Below are positions 9,447 to 18,263 of a stretch of DNA of 64,000 bases, piece after piece. Position numbers and translations under genes: made by a program. The DNA comes from Halorubrum sodomense. GTDB taxonomy: Archaea; Halobacteriota; Halobacteria; Halobacteriales; Haloferacaceae. The notes under the pieces were generated by a model, which was not told where the DNA came from, did not search any database, and worked only from the letters and a program-made list of their open reading frames with translations. The stretch covers positions 806,001 through 870,000 of the forward strand of contig NZ_FOYN01000002.1 in NCBI RefSeq assembly GCF_900111935.1, given 5' to 3'. The stretch's first letter is position 1. Every line of letters starts with the position of its first letter.

Positions 9447-10352
9447 ATGACCACGGTCAGGATCATCGGCGCGCCGACCGACTACGGGGCGAACCGACGC
9501 GGCGTCGATATGGGGCCGTCCGCGATCCGGTACGGCGGGCTCGCCGACCAGCTCGCCGGCGCGGGCGTCGAGACGGTGGACGCGGGCGACCTCCTCGTCC
9601 CGCGGGCCGAGGAGCGCGACCCGGACGCCGACGCCCCCAGCGAGGGGAAGGCGAAGTTCCTCCGCGAGACGGCCGACGTCTGCCGCCGGCTCGGCGACGA
9701 GGTCGCCGCGACGCTCGCGGACGGCGAGGTGCCGCTCGCGCTCGGCGGCGACCACTCCATCGCCATCGGGAGCCTCTCCGGGTCGGCGCGCGACGCGGAG
9801 ATCGGCGCCGTGTGGTTCGACGCGCACGCCGACCTCAACACCCCCTCAACGACGCCCTCGGGCAACGTCCACGGCATGCCGCTCGCCGCCGCGCTCGGGA
9901 TCGACGAGTTCGCGGACTCCGAGTGGGCGACCGCGCCGGGACTCTCTCCGGAGAACGTCGCGCTCGTCGGGCTCCGCTCGGTCGACGAGGCGGAGGCGGC
10001 GCTGATCAGGGAGCGCGGCTTCGCCGCGTACACGATGTCCGACATCGACGAGCGGGGGATCACGGAGGTCACGGAGGAGGCGCTCTCCGTCGCGTCCGCG
10101 GGCGTCGACGGGATCCACGTTAGCCTCGATCTGGACTGGCTCGACCCGAACGCCGCGCCCGGCGTCGGGACGCCCGTCCGCGGCGGGGTCACCTACCGCG
10201 AGGCGCACAGCGCGATGGAGATCGTCGACGAGACCGACGCGCTCCGGTCGATGGAGATCGTCGAGGTGAATCCGACGCTGGACCAACACAACGAGACGGC
10301 CGAGCTGGCGACGGAACTGGCCGCGAGCGCCTTCGGGAAGCGGGTCCTGTGA
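9447..10352 (+). CDS. rocF: Arginase (ureohydrolase family)
   Basis: Predicted Mn2+-dependent hydrolase converting arginine to ornithine and urea. The 301-residue protein has the ureohydrolase metal motifs GGDHSIAIG (about 99-107), WFDAHADLNTP (about 122-132) and SLDLDWLDPNAAPGVGTP (about 223-240). The loop PSGNVHGMPLA (about 137-147) is the arginase-type substrate loop, so arginase is preferred over agmatinase or formimidoglutamase. The ATG at 9447 is chosen because the in-frame sequence before it is Arg-rich and not protein-like. A TTGAAG patch about 28 bases upstream suggests leaderless transcription. Confidence 0.85.
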   Translation: MTTVRIIGAPTDYGANRRGVDMGPSAIRYGGLADQLAGAGVETVDAGDLLVPRAEERDPDADAPSEGKAKFLRETADVCRRLGDEVAATLADGEVPLALGGDHSIAIGSLSGSARDAEIGAVWFDAHADLNTPSTTPSGNVHGMPLAAALGIDEFADSEWATAPGLSPENVALVGLRSVDEAEAALIRERGFAAYTMSDIDERGITEVTEEALSVASAGVDGIHVSLDLDWLDPNAAPGVGTPVRGGVTYREAHSAMEIVDETDALRSMEIVEVNPTLDQHNETAELATELAASAFGKRVL

Positions 10353-10371
10353 CGCGGGGTCGACGGTCCGG

Positions 10372-10671
10372 TTAGACGCCCTGATCGAGCTCTTCGACCA
10401 CCCGCTGGAGGTCGGCCGCGGCCTCGATTTCGCCTTTGATCTCCTCGCGGCGGCGGACGGCCGCCGAGTCGGCGTCGTACGCGCGGACGAACTCCGCGCG
10501 GGTGTGCTCGTCGAACGCGTGGCGGATCGCGAAGTAGCCGTCGGGGACGATGGTCCCGCACACCTTACACTCGTGGCGCTGGTGGTCGTTCGTCTGGTGG
10601 ACGATCGCCGCTTCCACGTCGTCGAAGCCGGCGTCGCAGTCGCCGATGCCGCACGTCCAGCGAGGGGCCAT
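10372..10671 (-). CDS. Small zinc-finger protein
   Basis: A 99-residue protein with two Cys/His zinc sites near the N-terminus: CGIGDC with H24/H30 (C2H2-like, about 7-30), and CKVCGT with two His in FAIRHAFDEH (about 35-55). The C-terminal half is a charged helix (RRREEIKGEIEAAADLQRVVEELDQ). Proteins of this shape are common in haloarchaea and are uncharacterised. A GTTAATCC patch about 30 bases upstream is a plausible TATA element. Its 3' end faces the 3' end of arginase with only 19 bases between them. Confidence 0.8.
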   Translation of the reverse strand: MAPRWTCGIGDCDAGFDDVEAAIVHQTNDHQRHECKVCGTIVPDGYFAIRHAFDEHTRAEFVRAYDADSAAVRRREEIKGEIEAAADLQRVVEELDQGV

Positions 10672-10843
10672 ACCCGAACACTCGCCCGAGGGGGATTAAC
10701 GGTTTCCCAAACCGTCGGCTCCTCGTCGCGGCCTCGCCGGGTCGCCGCGTCGTCGCGTCACGCGACCCGGCGACGGACCTGCGATCGCGGCACCGCCGTC
10801 GTCGAACGATACGCCTTTGCGCGGGCGCGACGACCGTCCCATC

Positions 10844-11608
10844 GTGACCCGACCGAGAACGCGCGTCGACGCCCACGTCAAGGTGCTCGACGACGAGGTC
10901 GTCGCCCGCGCGAAGGCCCGCGGGATCGACGCGCTCGTGTACGCGCCGCACTTCACGCGGCTCCCGACGGTCCGCGAGCGGGCGGCCCGGTACTCCGACG
11001 ACGAGCTGACGGTCGTCCCAGGTCGCGAGGTGTTCACCGGCGACTGGGGCAACCGACGGCACCTCCTCGTGATCGGGCTCTCCGAGCCGGTCCCCGACTA
11101 CATCACCTTCGAGGGCGCGATGGCCGAGTTCGAGCGTCAGGACGCCGCCGTGCTCGTCCCCCACCCGGGCTTCGCCACCATCTCGCTCACGCGGCCCGAA
11201 GTCGACGCGCACGCCGAGCGGATCGACGCCGTCGAGACGTACAACACCAAGCTCCTTCCTCACCAGAACGCCCGGGCGCGTCGGACCGCCGAAGCGACCG
11301 ACTGCGCCGGCTTCGGCTCGTCGTACGCCCACCTTCCCGCGACGGTCGGCGAGGCGTGGACGGCCTTCGAGGACGACCTCGACGAGGCGGAAGCGATCGT
11401 CGACGCGTTCCGCGAACGGCGCCCCCGAAAGGTGATCCACCGGGGCGGCGCCGGGCACCGGATCCGCGGGCTTATCGAGTTCGCGCACCTCGGCTACGAG
11501 AACACGTGGGCGAAGCTCGACCGGATGTTCCTCTCCGGCAACGAGCCCACCCTCCCGTCGAACGTCGCCTACGAGGGCCGGTTCGACGACGTGAGCGTCT
11601 ACGACTGA
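10844..11608 (+). CDS. PHP-domain protein (metal-dependent phosphoesterase-like)
   Basis: A 254-residue protein of the PHP superfamily, which includes polymerase-associated and histidinol-phosphate phosphatases. The N-terminus reads TRVDAHVKVLDDEVV, where most PHP proteins have a HxH pair; the second His is replaced by Lys. Other motifs are present: YAPHFTRLP (about 34-42), VPGREVF (about 62-68), VPHPGF (about 105-110), and a late His cluster HRGGAGHRIRG. The start is the GTG at 10844, preceded by CCTTTGCGC about 28 bases upstream. The substrate is unknown, and activity with the altered first motif is uncertain. Confidence 0.8.
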   Translation: MTRPRTRVDAHVKVLDDEVVARAKARGIDALVYAPHFTRLPTVRERAARYSDDELTVVPGREVFTGDWGNRRHLLVIGLSEPVPDYITFEGAMAEFERQDAAVLVPHPGFATISLTRPEVDAHAERIDAVETYNTKLLPHQNARARRTAEATDCAGFGSSYAHLPATVGEAWTAFEDDLDEAEAIVDAFRERRPRKVIHRGGAGHRIRGLIEFAHLGYENTWAKLDRMFLSGNEPTLPSNVAYEGRFDDVSVYD

Positions 11609-11657
11609 GACGACCGGCCGGCGGTCGCTAGGCGCACCCGGCGACGGGTCGGACGGG

Positions 11658-12158
11658 CTACAGCCCGAATCCGGTCGCGGCCTGCGAGGCCGCGGACAGG
11701 TCGAGGTCGAGGGTGACGACGTAGGTGTGGATGGCCCAGAACGCCGCCAGCTCGATCCCGGTGACGATCACGGTGACGAGGTCGGCGTACTTGCTGCTCG
11801 TCGTCACGCCGGTCGGCATCCCGAACTCCCGGTCCGAGAGCGGGTGGAACAGCGCGATCCCTCGCCGGCTTCCGACCACGTCGAGAACGTAGTGCGTCAA
11901 CACCCCGATCCACACGTACTGGAGGTTCCCGAAGAGTATCGGGTACGCGAGGAAGACGGCCAGCACGGGGAGGCTGTGGAGCGTCTTCCGGTGGCGCCCG
12001 AATGCGGTGTCGACGTCGGGGAACAGCGCCCCCAACACGACCGGAACGGTGATCTCGGCGACGGTCGTCGCGGTCGCGGCGCCGAGCCCGGGTTCGACGA
12101 TGAACCCGAGTCCCAGCGCGAGCAGCAGGCCGTTGAGGACGTGGCCGCGTTTGTTCAT
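11658..12158 (-). CDS. YbcI/YdjM-type membrane-bound metal-dependent hydrolase (DUF457-like)
   Basis: A 166-residue membrane protein with about four transmembrane helices. The family ligands are visible: the N-terminal MNKRGHVLNG, the acidic pair FPDVDTAFGRHRKTLHSLP (about 46-64) and THYVLDVVGSRRG (about 88-100). These His/Asp residues give the predicted metal-dependent hydrolase its name, but substrates are not established. The ATG is at 12156-12158. It faces the PHP gene tail-to-tail and is followed upstream by GC-rich repeats. Confidence 0.82.
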   Translation of the reverse strand: MNKRGHVLNGLLLALGLGFIVEPGLGAATATTVAEITVPVVLGALFPDVDTAFGRHRKTLHSLPVLAVFLAYPILFGNLQYVWIGVLTHYVLDVVGSRRGIALFHPLSDREFGMPTGVTTSSKYADLVTVIVTGIELAAFWAIHTYVVTLDLDLSAASQAATGFGL

Positions 12159-12239
12159 ACCGCTCGCTCTGCGCGTCGGCAGGTCAAACCACCGGATCGC
12201 GGCGACGCCGGTACGGCGGGCGTACTCCGCCCGCTCCGC

Positions 12240-12345
12240 CCGCGAGCCCCGCCTCGCCCGCCCCGCCCGCGACGCCCCGCTCCGCGGCGCTCCGCCCCGC
12301 GGCGCTCCGCCCCGCGACGCCCCGCTCCGCCCGCGGCGCCGCTCG
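12240..12345. repeat. GC-only low-complexity repeat tract
   Basis: A stretch almost devoid of A and T made of reiterated short units: two adjacent 15-bp copies of GCGGCGCTCCGCCCC (12284-12298, 12299-12313) and two 18-bp copies of CGCGACGCCCCGCTCCGC (12268-12285, 12313-12330). It lies between two divergently transcribed genes. No gene or promoter patch is visible inside it. Confidence 0.8.
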
Positions 12346-12386
12346 CGGGTCGAAAGAGCCACGGCGGGCGCGCCCGACCCGACCGT

Positions 12387-13508
12387 ATGGAGTACGAGGA
12401 GCCGAAGTTCTTCCACGTGATGCAGTACGCCGCGGCCGCCGACGGCGACGTCATCGACATGGTGAGCGGCAACCCCGACTGGGAGCCGCCCGCCGCGCTG
12501 CGCGAGGCGCTCCGCGAGTACGCCGACCTCCCGCCCGCCGACTTCCAGTACCCGCCGAGCGAGGGGCTCCGCGAGCTCCGGGAGGCCATCGCGACCCGCG
12601 AGGGCGTCGCCCCCGACCGCGTGGTCGTCACCAACGGCACCGGCGAGGCGAACTACCTCGCCATGGCGCGCGCCCTCGACCGCGGCGCCGGCGACGAGGC
12701 GCTGCTCATGGACCCCGTGTACCCGTACTATCCCGGAAAGACCCACCTGCTCGGCGGGGAGCCGACGCTCGTGCCGACCGCCCGCGACGGAAGCCTCGAC
12801 GTGGACGCGGTCCGCGAGGCCGCGAGCGCGGACACCGCCCTCATCGTCCTCAACACGCCGAACAACCCCACTGGGGCGGTGTACGACCTCGACGCGGTCC
12901 GCGAGGTCGTCGGTATCGCGGAGGCGGTCGACGCGCTCGTCGTCGTCGACGAGGTGTACGACCGGTTCGACCTCTCCGGCTCGTTCGAGTCGGCGCTGAC
13001 GCTCGATTCGGACCGCGTGATAGTCACCGGCGGCTTCTCGAAGTCGATGGCGATCACGGGGTTCCGCGTCGGCTACGGGGTCTTCCCGGAGGCGCACGTC
13101 GGTGACGCCAAGACGCGACACATGCTCGTGAACGTCGCCGGGGCGCGCCCCTCCCAGTACGCGGTGTCTCACGCGCTCGCCGAAACGCCGCAGCGCTACT
13201 ACGCCGAGGCGCGCGGCCTGCTCGCGGACCGCGTCGACGCGTTCACCGACGCGCTCGACGCGGCGGGCGCGGAGTACAGCCGTCCGGCGGGCGCCTTCTA
13301 CGTCCTCGCGCGCTTCGAGGGATTCCCCGGCACGATGGCGAACGTCAAGCGCCTGGTCGACGAGGCGGGCGTCGCGGGGATGCCGGGCGACGCGTTCGGC
13401 ACCGCTCGCGACGAGTGGGTCCGGTTCGCCCTGGTGACGCCGCGCGCGACGGAGGCCGCCGAGCGGCTCGCCGACTACTTCTCCGACGGCGCGCCCGACC
13501 CGCGGTGA
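12387..13508 (+). CDS. PLP-dependent class I/II aminotransferase
   Basis: A 373-residue fold-type I aminotransferase. Visible motifs are DMVSGNPDWEPP (about 23-34, substrate Gly), NGTGEANYLAMARAL (about 83-97, cofactor phosphate loop), LNTPNNPTGAVYD (about 155-167, the conserved Asn-Pro-x-Gly), VVDEVYDRF (about 192-200) and TGGFSKSMAITGFRVGY (about 217-233), whose Lys forms the Schiff base. The amino donor and product cannot be told from sequence; aspartate/aromatic-type aminotransferases share these motifs. The ATG at 12387 is chosen because upstream in-frame sequence is repeat-derived. Confidence 0.9.
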   Translation: MEYEEPKFFHVMQYAAAADGDVIDMVSGNPDWEPPAALREALREYADLPPADFQYPPSEGLRELREAIATREGVAPDRVVVTNGTGEANYLAMARALDRGAGDEALLMDPVYPYYPGKTHLLGGEPTLVPTARDGSLDVDAVREAASADTALIVLNTPNNPTGAVYDLDAVREVVGIAEAVDALVVVDEVYDRFDLSGSFESALTLDSDRVIVTGGFSKSMAITGFRVGYGVFPEAHVGDAKTRHMLVNVAGARPSQYAVSHALAETPQRYYAEARGLLADRVDAFTDALDAAGAEYSRPAGAFYVLARFEGFPGTMANVKRLVDEAGVAGMPGDAFGTARDEWVRFALVTPRATEAAERLADYFSDGAPDPR

Positions 13509-13553
13509 GCGGCGACTCCGCCGCTCCGCGATGAGCGACGGCGGCCTCGACCG

Positions 13554-13847
13554 CTACCCGCCGCCGCCCCCGCCGTAGCCGCCCTTCTCCGCCTCGGCCT
13601 CTCGCTCGCGACGCTCGCGATCGCCGTCCGCGTCCGCCGCTGACTGCGCCGCCGCCGACCGCGCCGCCGCCGACTCGGACCGCCGCGCCGAGAGCGCCCA
13701 GCCGAGCGCGTACGTCGCGGCCGCGACGACGACGCCCGCGGCCGCGCCGAGGAACTCAGCGCCGGCGACGAACGAGACGGCGGCCAGCGCCGGCCCGCCG
13801 AGGAGCGCGTACCCGAGGTTCTCGCGCACGACTCGCGGGGTCTCCAT
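13554..13847 (-). CDS. Small membrane protein with glycine-rich C-terminus
   Basis: A 97-residue protein with two predicted transmembrane helices (about 11-30 and 32-52), then an Ala/Ser-rich and charged linker (DADGDRERREREAEAEK), ending GGYGGGGGG. The ATG is at 13845-13847. I do not recognise the family. The gene is transcribed divergently from ileS, and its promoter must lie within the ~105-base shared region. Confidence 0.7.
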   Translation of the reverse strand: METPRVVRENLGYALLGGPALAAVSFVAGAEFLGAAAGVVVAAATYALGWALSARRSESAAARSAAAQSAADADGDRERREREAEAEKGGYGGGGGG

Positions 13848-13924
13848 GTCCGGAGCGTTCGGCTCCCGGCAGTAGTGTCTTGTCCCGTCCCCCGGCCGCT
13901 GAACCGTTCCCACGACTCCGCCGT

Positions 13925-13934
13925 ATTCAAATAC
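13925..13934 (+). promoter_or_regulatory. TATA-like element of ileS
   Basis: ATTCAAATAC lies about 26 bases before the ileS ATG in otherwise GC-rich DNA. The spacing fits a haloarchaeal TATA box driving a leaderless mRNA, supporting the ATG at 13955. Confidence 0.6.
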
Positions 13935-13954
13935 GCGCGCGCAGACCAACGCGT

Positions 13955-16900
13955 ATGGAGCAGATCGACGACCAGTACGCGCCCGCGGACGTCGAGGCCG
14001 CGGTCGACGAGTACTGGGACGACCACGACGCCTACGAGGCGGCGAAGGAGGCGCACGCCGACGACCCGCCGTTCTTCTTCGTGGACGGCCCGCCGTACAC
14101 CTCCGGGCAGATGCATCTCGGGACGGCCTGGAACAAGACGCTGAAGGACGCGATCATCCGCCACGAGCGGATGACCGGCCACCGCGTCACCGACCGCCCC
14201 GGCTACGACATGCACGGGCTCCCGATCGAGGTGAAAGTCGAGGAGGAGCTCGGCTTCGAGAACAAGCGGGACATCGAGGAGTACGGCATGGAGCCGTTCA
14301 TCGAGAAGTGCAAGGAGTTCGCCCTCGAGAACCGGGCGGCGATGGACGAGGACTTCAAGTCTATCGGCGCGTGGATGGACTGGGACGACCCCTACGAGAC
14401 CATCTCGCCGGAGTACATGGAGGCCGCCTGGTGGGCGTTCTCCGAGGTGGCCGACAACGGCCTCGTCGAGCAGGGGAAACGCTCCATCTCTCAGTGCCCG
14501 CGCTGTGAGACGGGGCTCGCCAACAACGAGGTCGAGTACGAGGACGTCGAGGACCCCTCCATCTACGTGAAGTTCCCGCTCGCGGACCGGGAGGGGAGTC
14601 TCGTCATCTGGACGACGACGCCGTGGACGGTCCCCGCGAACACCTTCGTCGCCGTCGACGAGGAGTTCACGTACAACGCCGTCCGCGCCGAGAAGGACGG
14701 CGAGGCGGAGCTCATCTACGTCGCCGCGGAGTGCGTCGAGGACGTGTTACAGGAGGGCCGATACGAGAGCTACGAGGTCGAGGCCGAGCTCACCGGCGAC
14801 GAGCTGGTCGGCTGGGCGTACGACCACCCGCTCGCCGACCGCGTCGCCGAGTACCCCGACTTCGAGGGCGCCGGCGAGGTGTACGCGGCCGACTACGTCG
14901 AGGCCGACCGCACCGGCCTCGTCCACTCCGCGCCGGGTCACGGGGAGGAGGACTTCCACCGCGGCACGGAGCTCGGCTTAGACATCTTCTGTCCGGTCGC
15001 GCCCAACGGCGAGTTCACCGAGGCGGCCGGCGAGTACGCCGGGCAGTTCGTGCGCGACGCCAACGCCGACATCGTCGACGACCTCGTCGCGGACGGCCAC
15101 ATGCTCGCGCACGGCACCGTCGAGCACAGCTACGGCCACTGCTGGCGGTGTGACACCGGGATCATCCAGCTGGTCACCGACCAGTGGTTCATCTCGATCA
15201 CGGACGTGAAAGACGAGCTCCTCGACAACATGGAGGACTCGGAGTGGCACCCCGAGTGGGCGCGGGACAACCGCTTCCGCGACTTCATCGAGGACGCGCC
15301 CGACTGGAACGTCTCCCGCCAGCGCTACTGGGGGATCCCGATCCCCATCTGGGTCCCTGAGGACGCGGCGGCAGGGAACCTCGACGAGGACATGATCGTG
15401 ATCGGCACCCGCGAGGAGCTGGCCGAGCGAGTCGAGGAGGACGTCGACCCCGAGTCGATCGACCTCCACCGCCCCTCGGTCGACGACCTCACGATCGTCG
15501 AGGACGGGACGACGTACCGCCGGGTCGAGGACGTGTTCGACGTGTGGCTCGACTCCTCGGTCGCGACGTGGGGCACGCTCGGCTACCCGAGCGAGACGGA
15601 CGCCCACGAGGAGCTGTGGCCCGCCGACCTCGTCGTCGAGGCGCACGACCAGACCCGCGGCTGGTTCTGGTCGCAGCTCGGAATGGGGACCGCCGCGGTC
15701 GGCGAGATCCCCTACGAGGAGGTGCTGATGCACGGCTTCGCGAACGACGAGGACGGGCGGAAGATGTCGAAGTCGGTCGGCAACATCGTCACGCCAGAGG
15801 AGGCGATCGACCGCGCCGGGCGCGACCCGCTCCGCACGTACCTGCTCAGCCACGACCAGCAGGGGGTCGACCTCGCGTTCGAGTGGGACGGGCTCGGCGA
15901 GATCCAGGGGAAGCTCAACATCCTCTGGAACGTGTTCCGGTTCCCGCTGGAGTACATGGAGCTCGACGGTTACGACCCCGCCGACGCCGACCTCTCGGAC
16001 GGCGAGCTCGAGCTCGTCGACGAGTGGGTGCTCTCGCGGCTCCAGTCCGTCGAGGCCGAGGTCGCCGACGCCTGGGACGACTACCGCGTGAGCGACGCGG
16101 TCAACGCCGTGATCGAGTTCGTCACGCAGGACGTCTCGCGGTTCTACGTGAAGGCGGTCCGTGACCGGATGTGGGAGGAGGCCGACTCCGCCTCGAAGCG
16201 CGGCGCGTACGCCACGCTCGCGACCGTCCTCGACGAGGTGATCCGGCTGCTCGCGCCGATCGCGCCGTACCTCGCCGAGCGGATGTACCAGCGGCTCGAC
16301 GGCGAGGCGACGACGGTCCACGCGCTGTCGTATCCCGAACCGGACGCCGACCTGCGCGACCCCGACCTCGAGCGCGACGTGGCGGTCTTCCGCGACGTCG
16401 AGGAGGCGGCCGCGAACGCGCGCCAGCAGGCCGGCCGTAAGCTCCGCTGGCCCGTGCCGCGCGTGGTCGTCGAGACCGATGACGAGACGGTCGCGGCCGC
16501 GGTCGACCGGCTCGAAGCCCTGATCGCCGACCGCGTCAACGCTCGCGAGGTGGTCGTCACCGACGCCTTCGACGAACTGGTCGAGACCGCGGAGCCGCAG
16601 ATGGCCGCCATCGGGCCGGCGTTCGGCGGCGACGCGCAGAAGGTGATGGAGGCGGTCCAGGGCGCGACCCGCGCGGCGGTCGAGGGCGGCGAGGTGACCG
16701 TCGACGGCGAGCCGGTCGACCTCGACGACGGGATGGTCGAGTACGTCGCGGAGCCGCCGGCGAACGTCTCCGGCGCCGACTTCGAGGGCGGGACCGTCTA
16801 CGTCGACACTTCCCTCACCCCCGATATCGAGTCCGAGGGCTACGCCCGCGACGTGATCCGCCGGATCCAGGAGATGCGGAAGGAACTCGACCTGGACGTC

Positions 16901-17107
16901 GAAGCGCGGATCCGCGTCGGCGTCGCGGTCGACGACGACCGCGTCGCCGGCTTCGTCGACGACCACGCCGACCTGATCGCCGGCGAGGTGCGCGCCGACG
17001 CGTGGCTCGACGACCCGAGCGACGCGGCGGACGCGGACGGCGGTCTCGTCGAGGAGTGGGAGGTAGAGGGTATCGCGGTCGCGATCGGCATCGAACCGGT
17101 GGAGTAG
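13955..17107 (+). CDS. ileS: Isoleucine-tRNA ligase
   Basis: Charges tRNA-Ile with isoleucine using ATP. The 1050-residue class I synthetase has the HIGH-equivalent HLGT (54-57, in PPYTSGQMHLGT) and KMSKS (603-607). The CP1 editing domain lies between (IWTTTPWTVPAN, about 209-220; SAPGHGEEDF). The sequences WNVSRQRYWGIPIP and FDVWLDSSVA are class-typical. The C-terminal third contains the anticodon-binding domain (SRFYVKAVRDRMW) and an extended archaeal/eukaryal-type tail. The length matches the archaeal form. The ATG at 13955 is set by the promoter patch and by the conserved N-terminus. Confidence 0.97.
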   Translation: MEQIDDQYAPADVEAAVDEYWDDHDAYEAAKEAHADDPPFFFVDGPPYTSGQMHLGTAWNKTLKDAIIRHERMTGHRVTDRPGYDMHGLPIEVKVEEELGFENKRDIEEYGMEPFIEKCKEFALENRAAMDEDFKSIGAWMDWDDPYETISPEYMEAAWWAFSEVADNGLVEQGKRSISQCPRCETGLANNEVEYEDVEDPSIYVKFPLADREGSLVIWTTTPWTVPANTFVAVDEEFTYNAVRAEKDGEAELIYVAAECVEDVLQEGRYESYEVEAELTGDELVGWAYDHPLADRVAEYPDFEGAGEVYAADYVEADRTGLVHSAPGHGEEDFHRGTELGLDIFCPVAPNGEFTEAAGEYAGQFVRDANADIVDDLVADGHMLAHGTVEHSYGHCWRCDTGIIQLVTDQWFISITDVKDELLDNMEDSEWHPEWARDNRFRDFIEDAPDWNVSRQRYWGIPIPIWVPEDAAAGNLDEDMIVIGTREELAERVEEDVDPESIDLHRPSVDDLTIVEDGTTYRRVEDVFDVWLDSSVATWGTLGYPSETDAHEELWPADLVVEAHDQTRGWFWSQLGMGTAAVGEIPYEEVLMHGFANDEDGRKMSKSVGNIVTPEEAIDRAGRDPLRTYLLSHDQQGVDLAFEWDGLGEIQGKLNILWNVFRFPLEYMELDGYDPADADLSDGELELVDEWVLSRLQSVEAEVADAWDDYRVSDAVNAVIEFVTQDVSRFYVKAVRDRMWEEADSASKRGAYATLATVLDEVIRLLAPIAPYLAERMYQRLDGEATTVHALSYPEPDADLRDPDLERDVAVFRDVEEAAANARQQAGRKLRWPVPRVVVETDDETVAAAVDRLEALIADRVNAREVVVTDAFDELVETAEPQMAAIGPAFGGDAQKVMEAVQGATRAAVEGGEVTVDGEPVDLDDGMVEYVAEPPANVSGADFEGGTVYVDTSLTPDIESEGYARDVIRRIQEMRKELDLDVEARIRVGVAVDDDRVAGFVDDHADLIAGEVRADAWLDDPSDAADADGGLVEEWEVEGIAVAIGIEPVE

Positions 17108-17158
17108 CGCTTCCGACGGTTCCCGCGCTCGCCTCCGTGCTCCCGGCCGTGTTGGTCG

Positions 17159-17212
17159 GCCGCCGCCGGCAGCGAATCGCGCCGCCGCCGGCAGCGAATC
17201 GCGCCGCCGCCG
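17159..17212. repeat. 22-bp tandem repeat, about 2.5 copies
   Basis: Two exact units of GCCGCCGCCGGCAGCGAATC plus GC (17159-17180 and 17181-17202) and a ten-base third start lie between ileS and the GNAT gene, immediately before the CCTATAGG patch of the latter. Confidence 0.8.
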
Positions 17213-17247
17213 AAACCTATAGGTGCGTTCTTTACTCACGGTTGACC

Positions 17248-17718
17248 ATGAAGCTCCGGGCGGCTCGTCCCGACGACGCGGAGACGCTGCGGACCGCGGT
17301 GTCGCGAGCCCGCGAGGAGACGGTGTTCGACGACATCGGCGCGCCTTTGCTCGACGTGTCGGCCGCCGGCGTCCGCGAGGCCGCTGCCGAGGCGGAGTGG
17401 TCCTTCCTGATGGACAGCGATGAGGGGCCCGTCGGCCTGGCGATCGCACACCCGGATCTGGACGGGACGGAGGCGGAGCTGCTGGCGCTGTGGGTCCACC
17501 CGAACCGCGCGGGGGAGGGGGTCGCGGACGAGCTCCTCGCCCGCGTCGGGAACGCGCTCGCCGACCGCGGGGTCGAGACGCTGCGCGCGACGGTCCCGCC
17601 GGACCGCCCCAGTGCGGAGGAGTTTTTCAGCGCGCACGGGTTCGCGCGGCGCGGGACCCGCCGGAGCCCGGCGGGCGACGAGTCGGTCGTCGTCGCGGAC
17701 CCGCGAGCGCTCGCCTGA
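17248..17718 (+). CDS. GNAT family N-acetyltransferase
   Basis: A 156-residue GCN5-related acetyltransferase transferring acetyl from acetyl-CoA to an unknown amine. The N-terminus KLRAARPDDAETLRTAV is typical. The acetyl-CoA pyrophosphate loop appears in LWVHPNRAGEGVADELLARV (about 83-102), although the canonical Q/RxxGxG/A is degenerate (RAGEGVA). FFSAHGFARRGT (about 130-141) is the usual last strand region. A clear TATA-like CCTATAGG lies about 29 bases before the ATG. Confidence 0.85.
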   Translation: MKLRAARPDDAETLRTAVSRAREETVFDDIGAPLLDVSAAGVREAAAEAEWSFLMDSDEGPVGLAIAHPDLDGTEAELLALWVHPNRAGEGVADELLARVGNALADRGVETLRATVPPDRPSAEEFFSAHGFARRGTRRSPAGDESVVVADPRALA

Positions 17719-17751
17719 CGCGGGCGCGACGGCGGAAACCGGAGCGGCGGC

Positions 17752-18180
17752 CTACTTCAGCCGCTCCTGGAGGAACGACGGGTGCGCCGCGGTGACGCCG
17801 TCGACGCCGAGCAGCTTCTCGGAGATGACGTCGCCGAGTTCGTCGCCGTCGCCGGCGCGGACCTCGGCCATCAGCATGTGGTCGCCCGAGGAGGTGTACA
17901 GCGCCTGGACCTCGTCGAGCGACTTCAGCGCTCGGGTGGCCTCCACGTACTGGCCCGAATCGACGTCCATTCCCACCATGGCGATCGACTGCGAGGAGAG
18001 CTTCTTCGGGTCGACCTCCGCGGAGTAGCCGACGATCACGCCCCGGTCTTCGAGGCGGTCGATGTACTTCCGAACCGTCGGTTTCGAGACGTCCGCCCGC
18101 TCGGCGATCTCTCCGCAGGACGCCTGCGCGTCCTCTTCTAACACGGAGAGGATCCGCTCTTCCGTCGATACCGTACTCAT
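17752..18180 (-). CDS. Lrp/AsnC family transcriptional regulator
   Basis: A 142-residue regulator with an N-terminal helix-turn-helix (EERILSVLEEDAQASCGEIAERADVSKPTVRKYIDRLEDRGVI, about 7-49) and a C-terminal RAM/effector domain (about 65-140, with ALYTSSGDHMLMAEVRAGDGDEL). Members bind amino acids or related metabolites and form octamers. It sits downstream of, and on the same strand as, porA-porB, with an ~80-base gap that carries its own T-rich promoter patch (about 18205-18215). Control of the oxidoreductase operon is a reasonable guess, not shown by the sequence. Confidence 0.92.
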   Translation of the reverse strand: MSTVSTEERILSVLEEDAQASCGEIAERADVSKPTVRKYIDRLEDRGVIVGYSAEVDPKKLSSQSIAMVGMDVDSGQYVEATRALKSLDEVQALYTSSGDHMLMAEVRAGDGDELGDVISEKLLGVDGVTAAHPSFLQERLK

Positions 18181-18263
18181 ATCACTTCGTTTGTCACCAA
18201 TGAAAAAATACCTTCCGAATCAAAAAACGAACTCGCAGCGCCGTGAACGGTCGCCGGCCTCGA

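Noticed and set aside
14978-17449. Long minus-strand frame opposite ileS
   Set aside because: Same cause; the plus-strand IleS has every expected motif and the antisense protein matches nothing.
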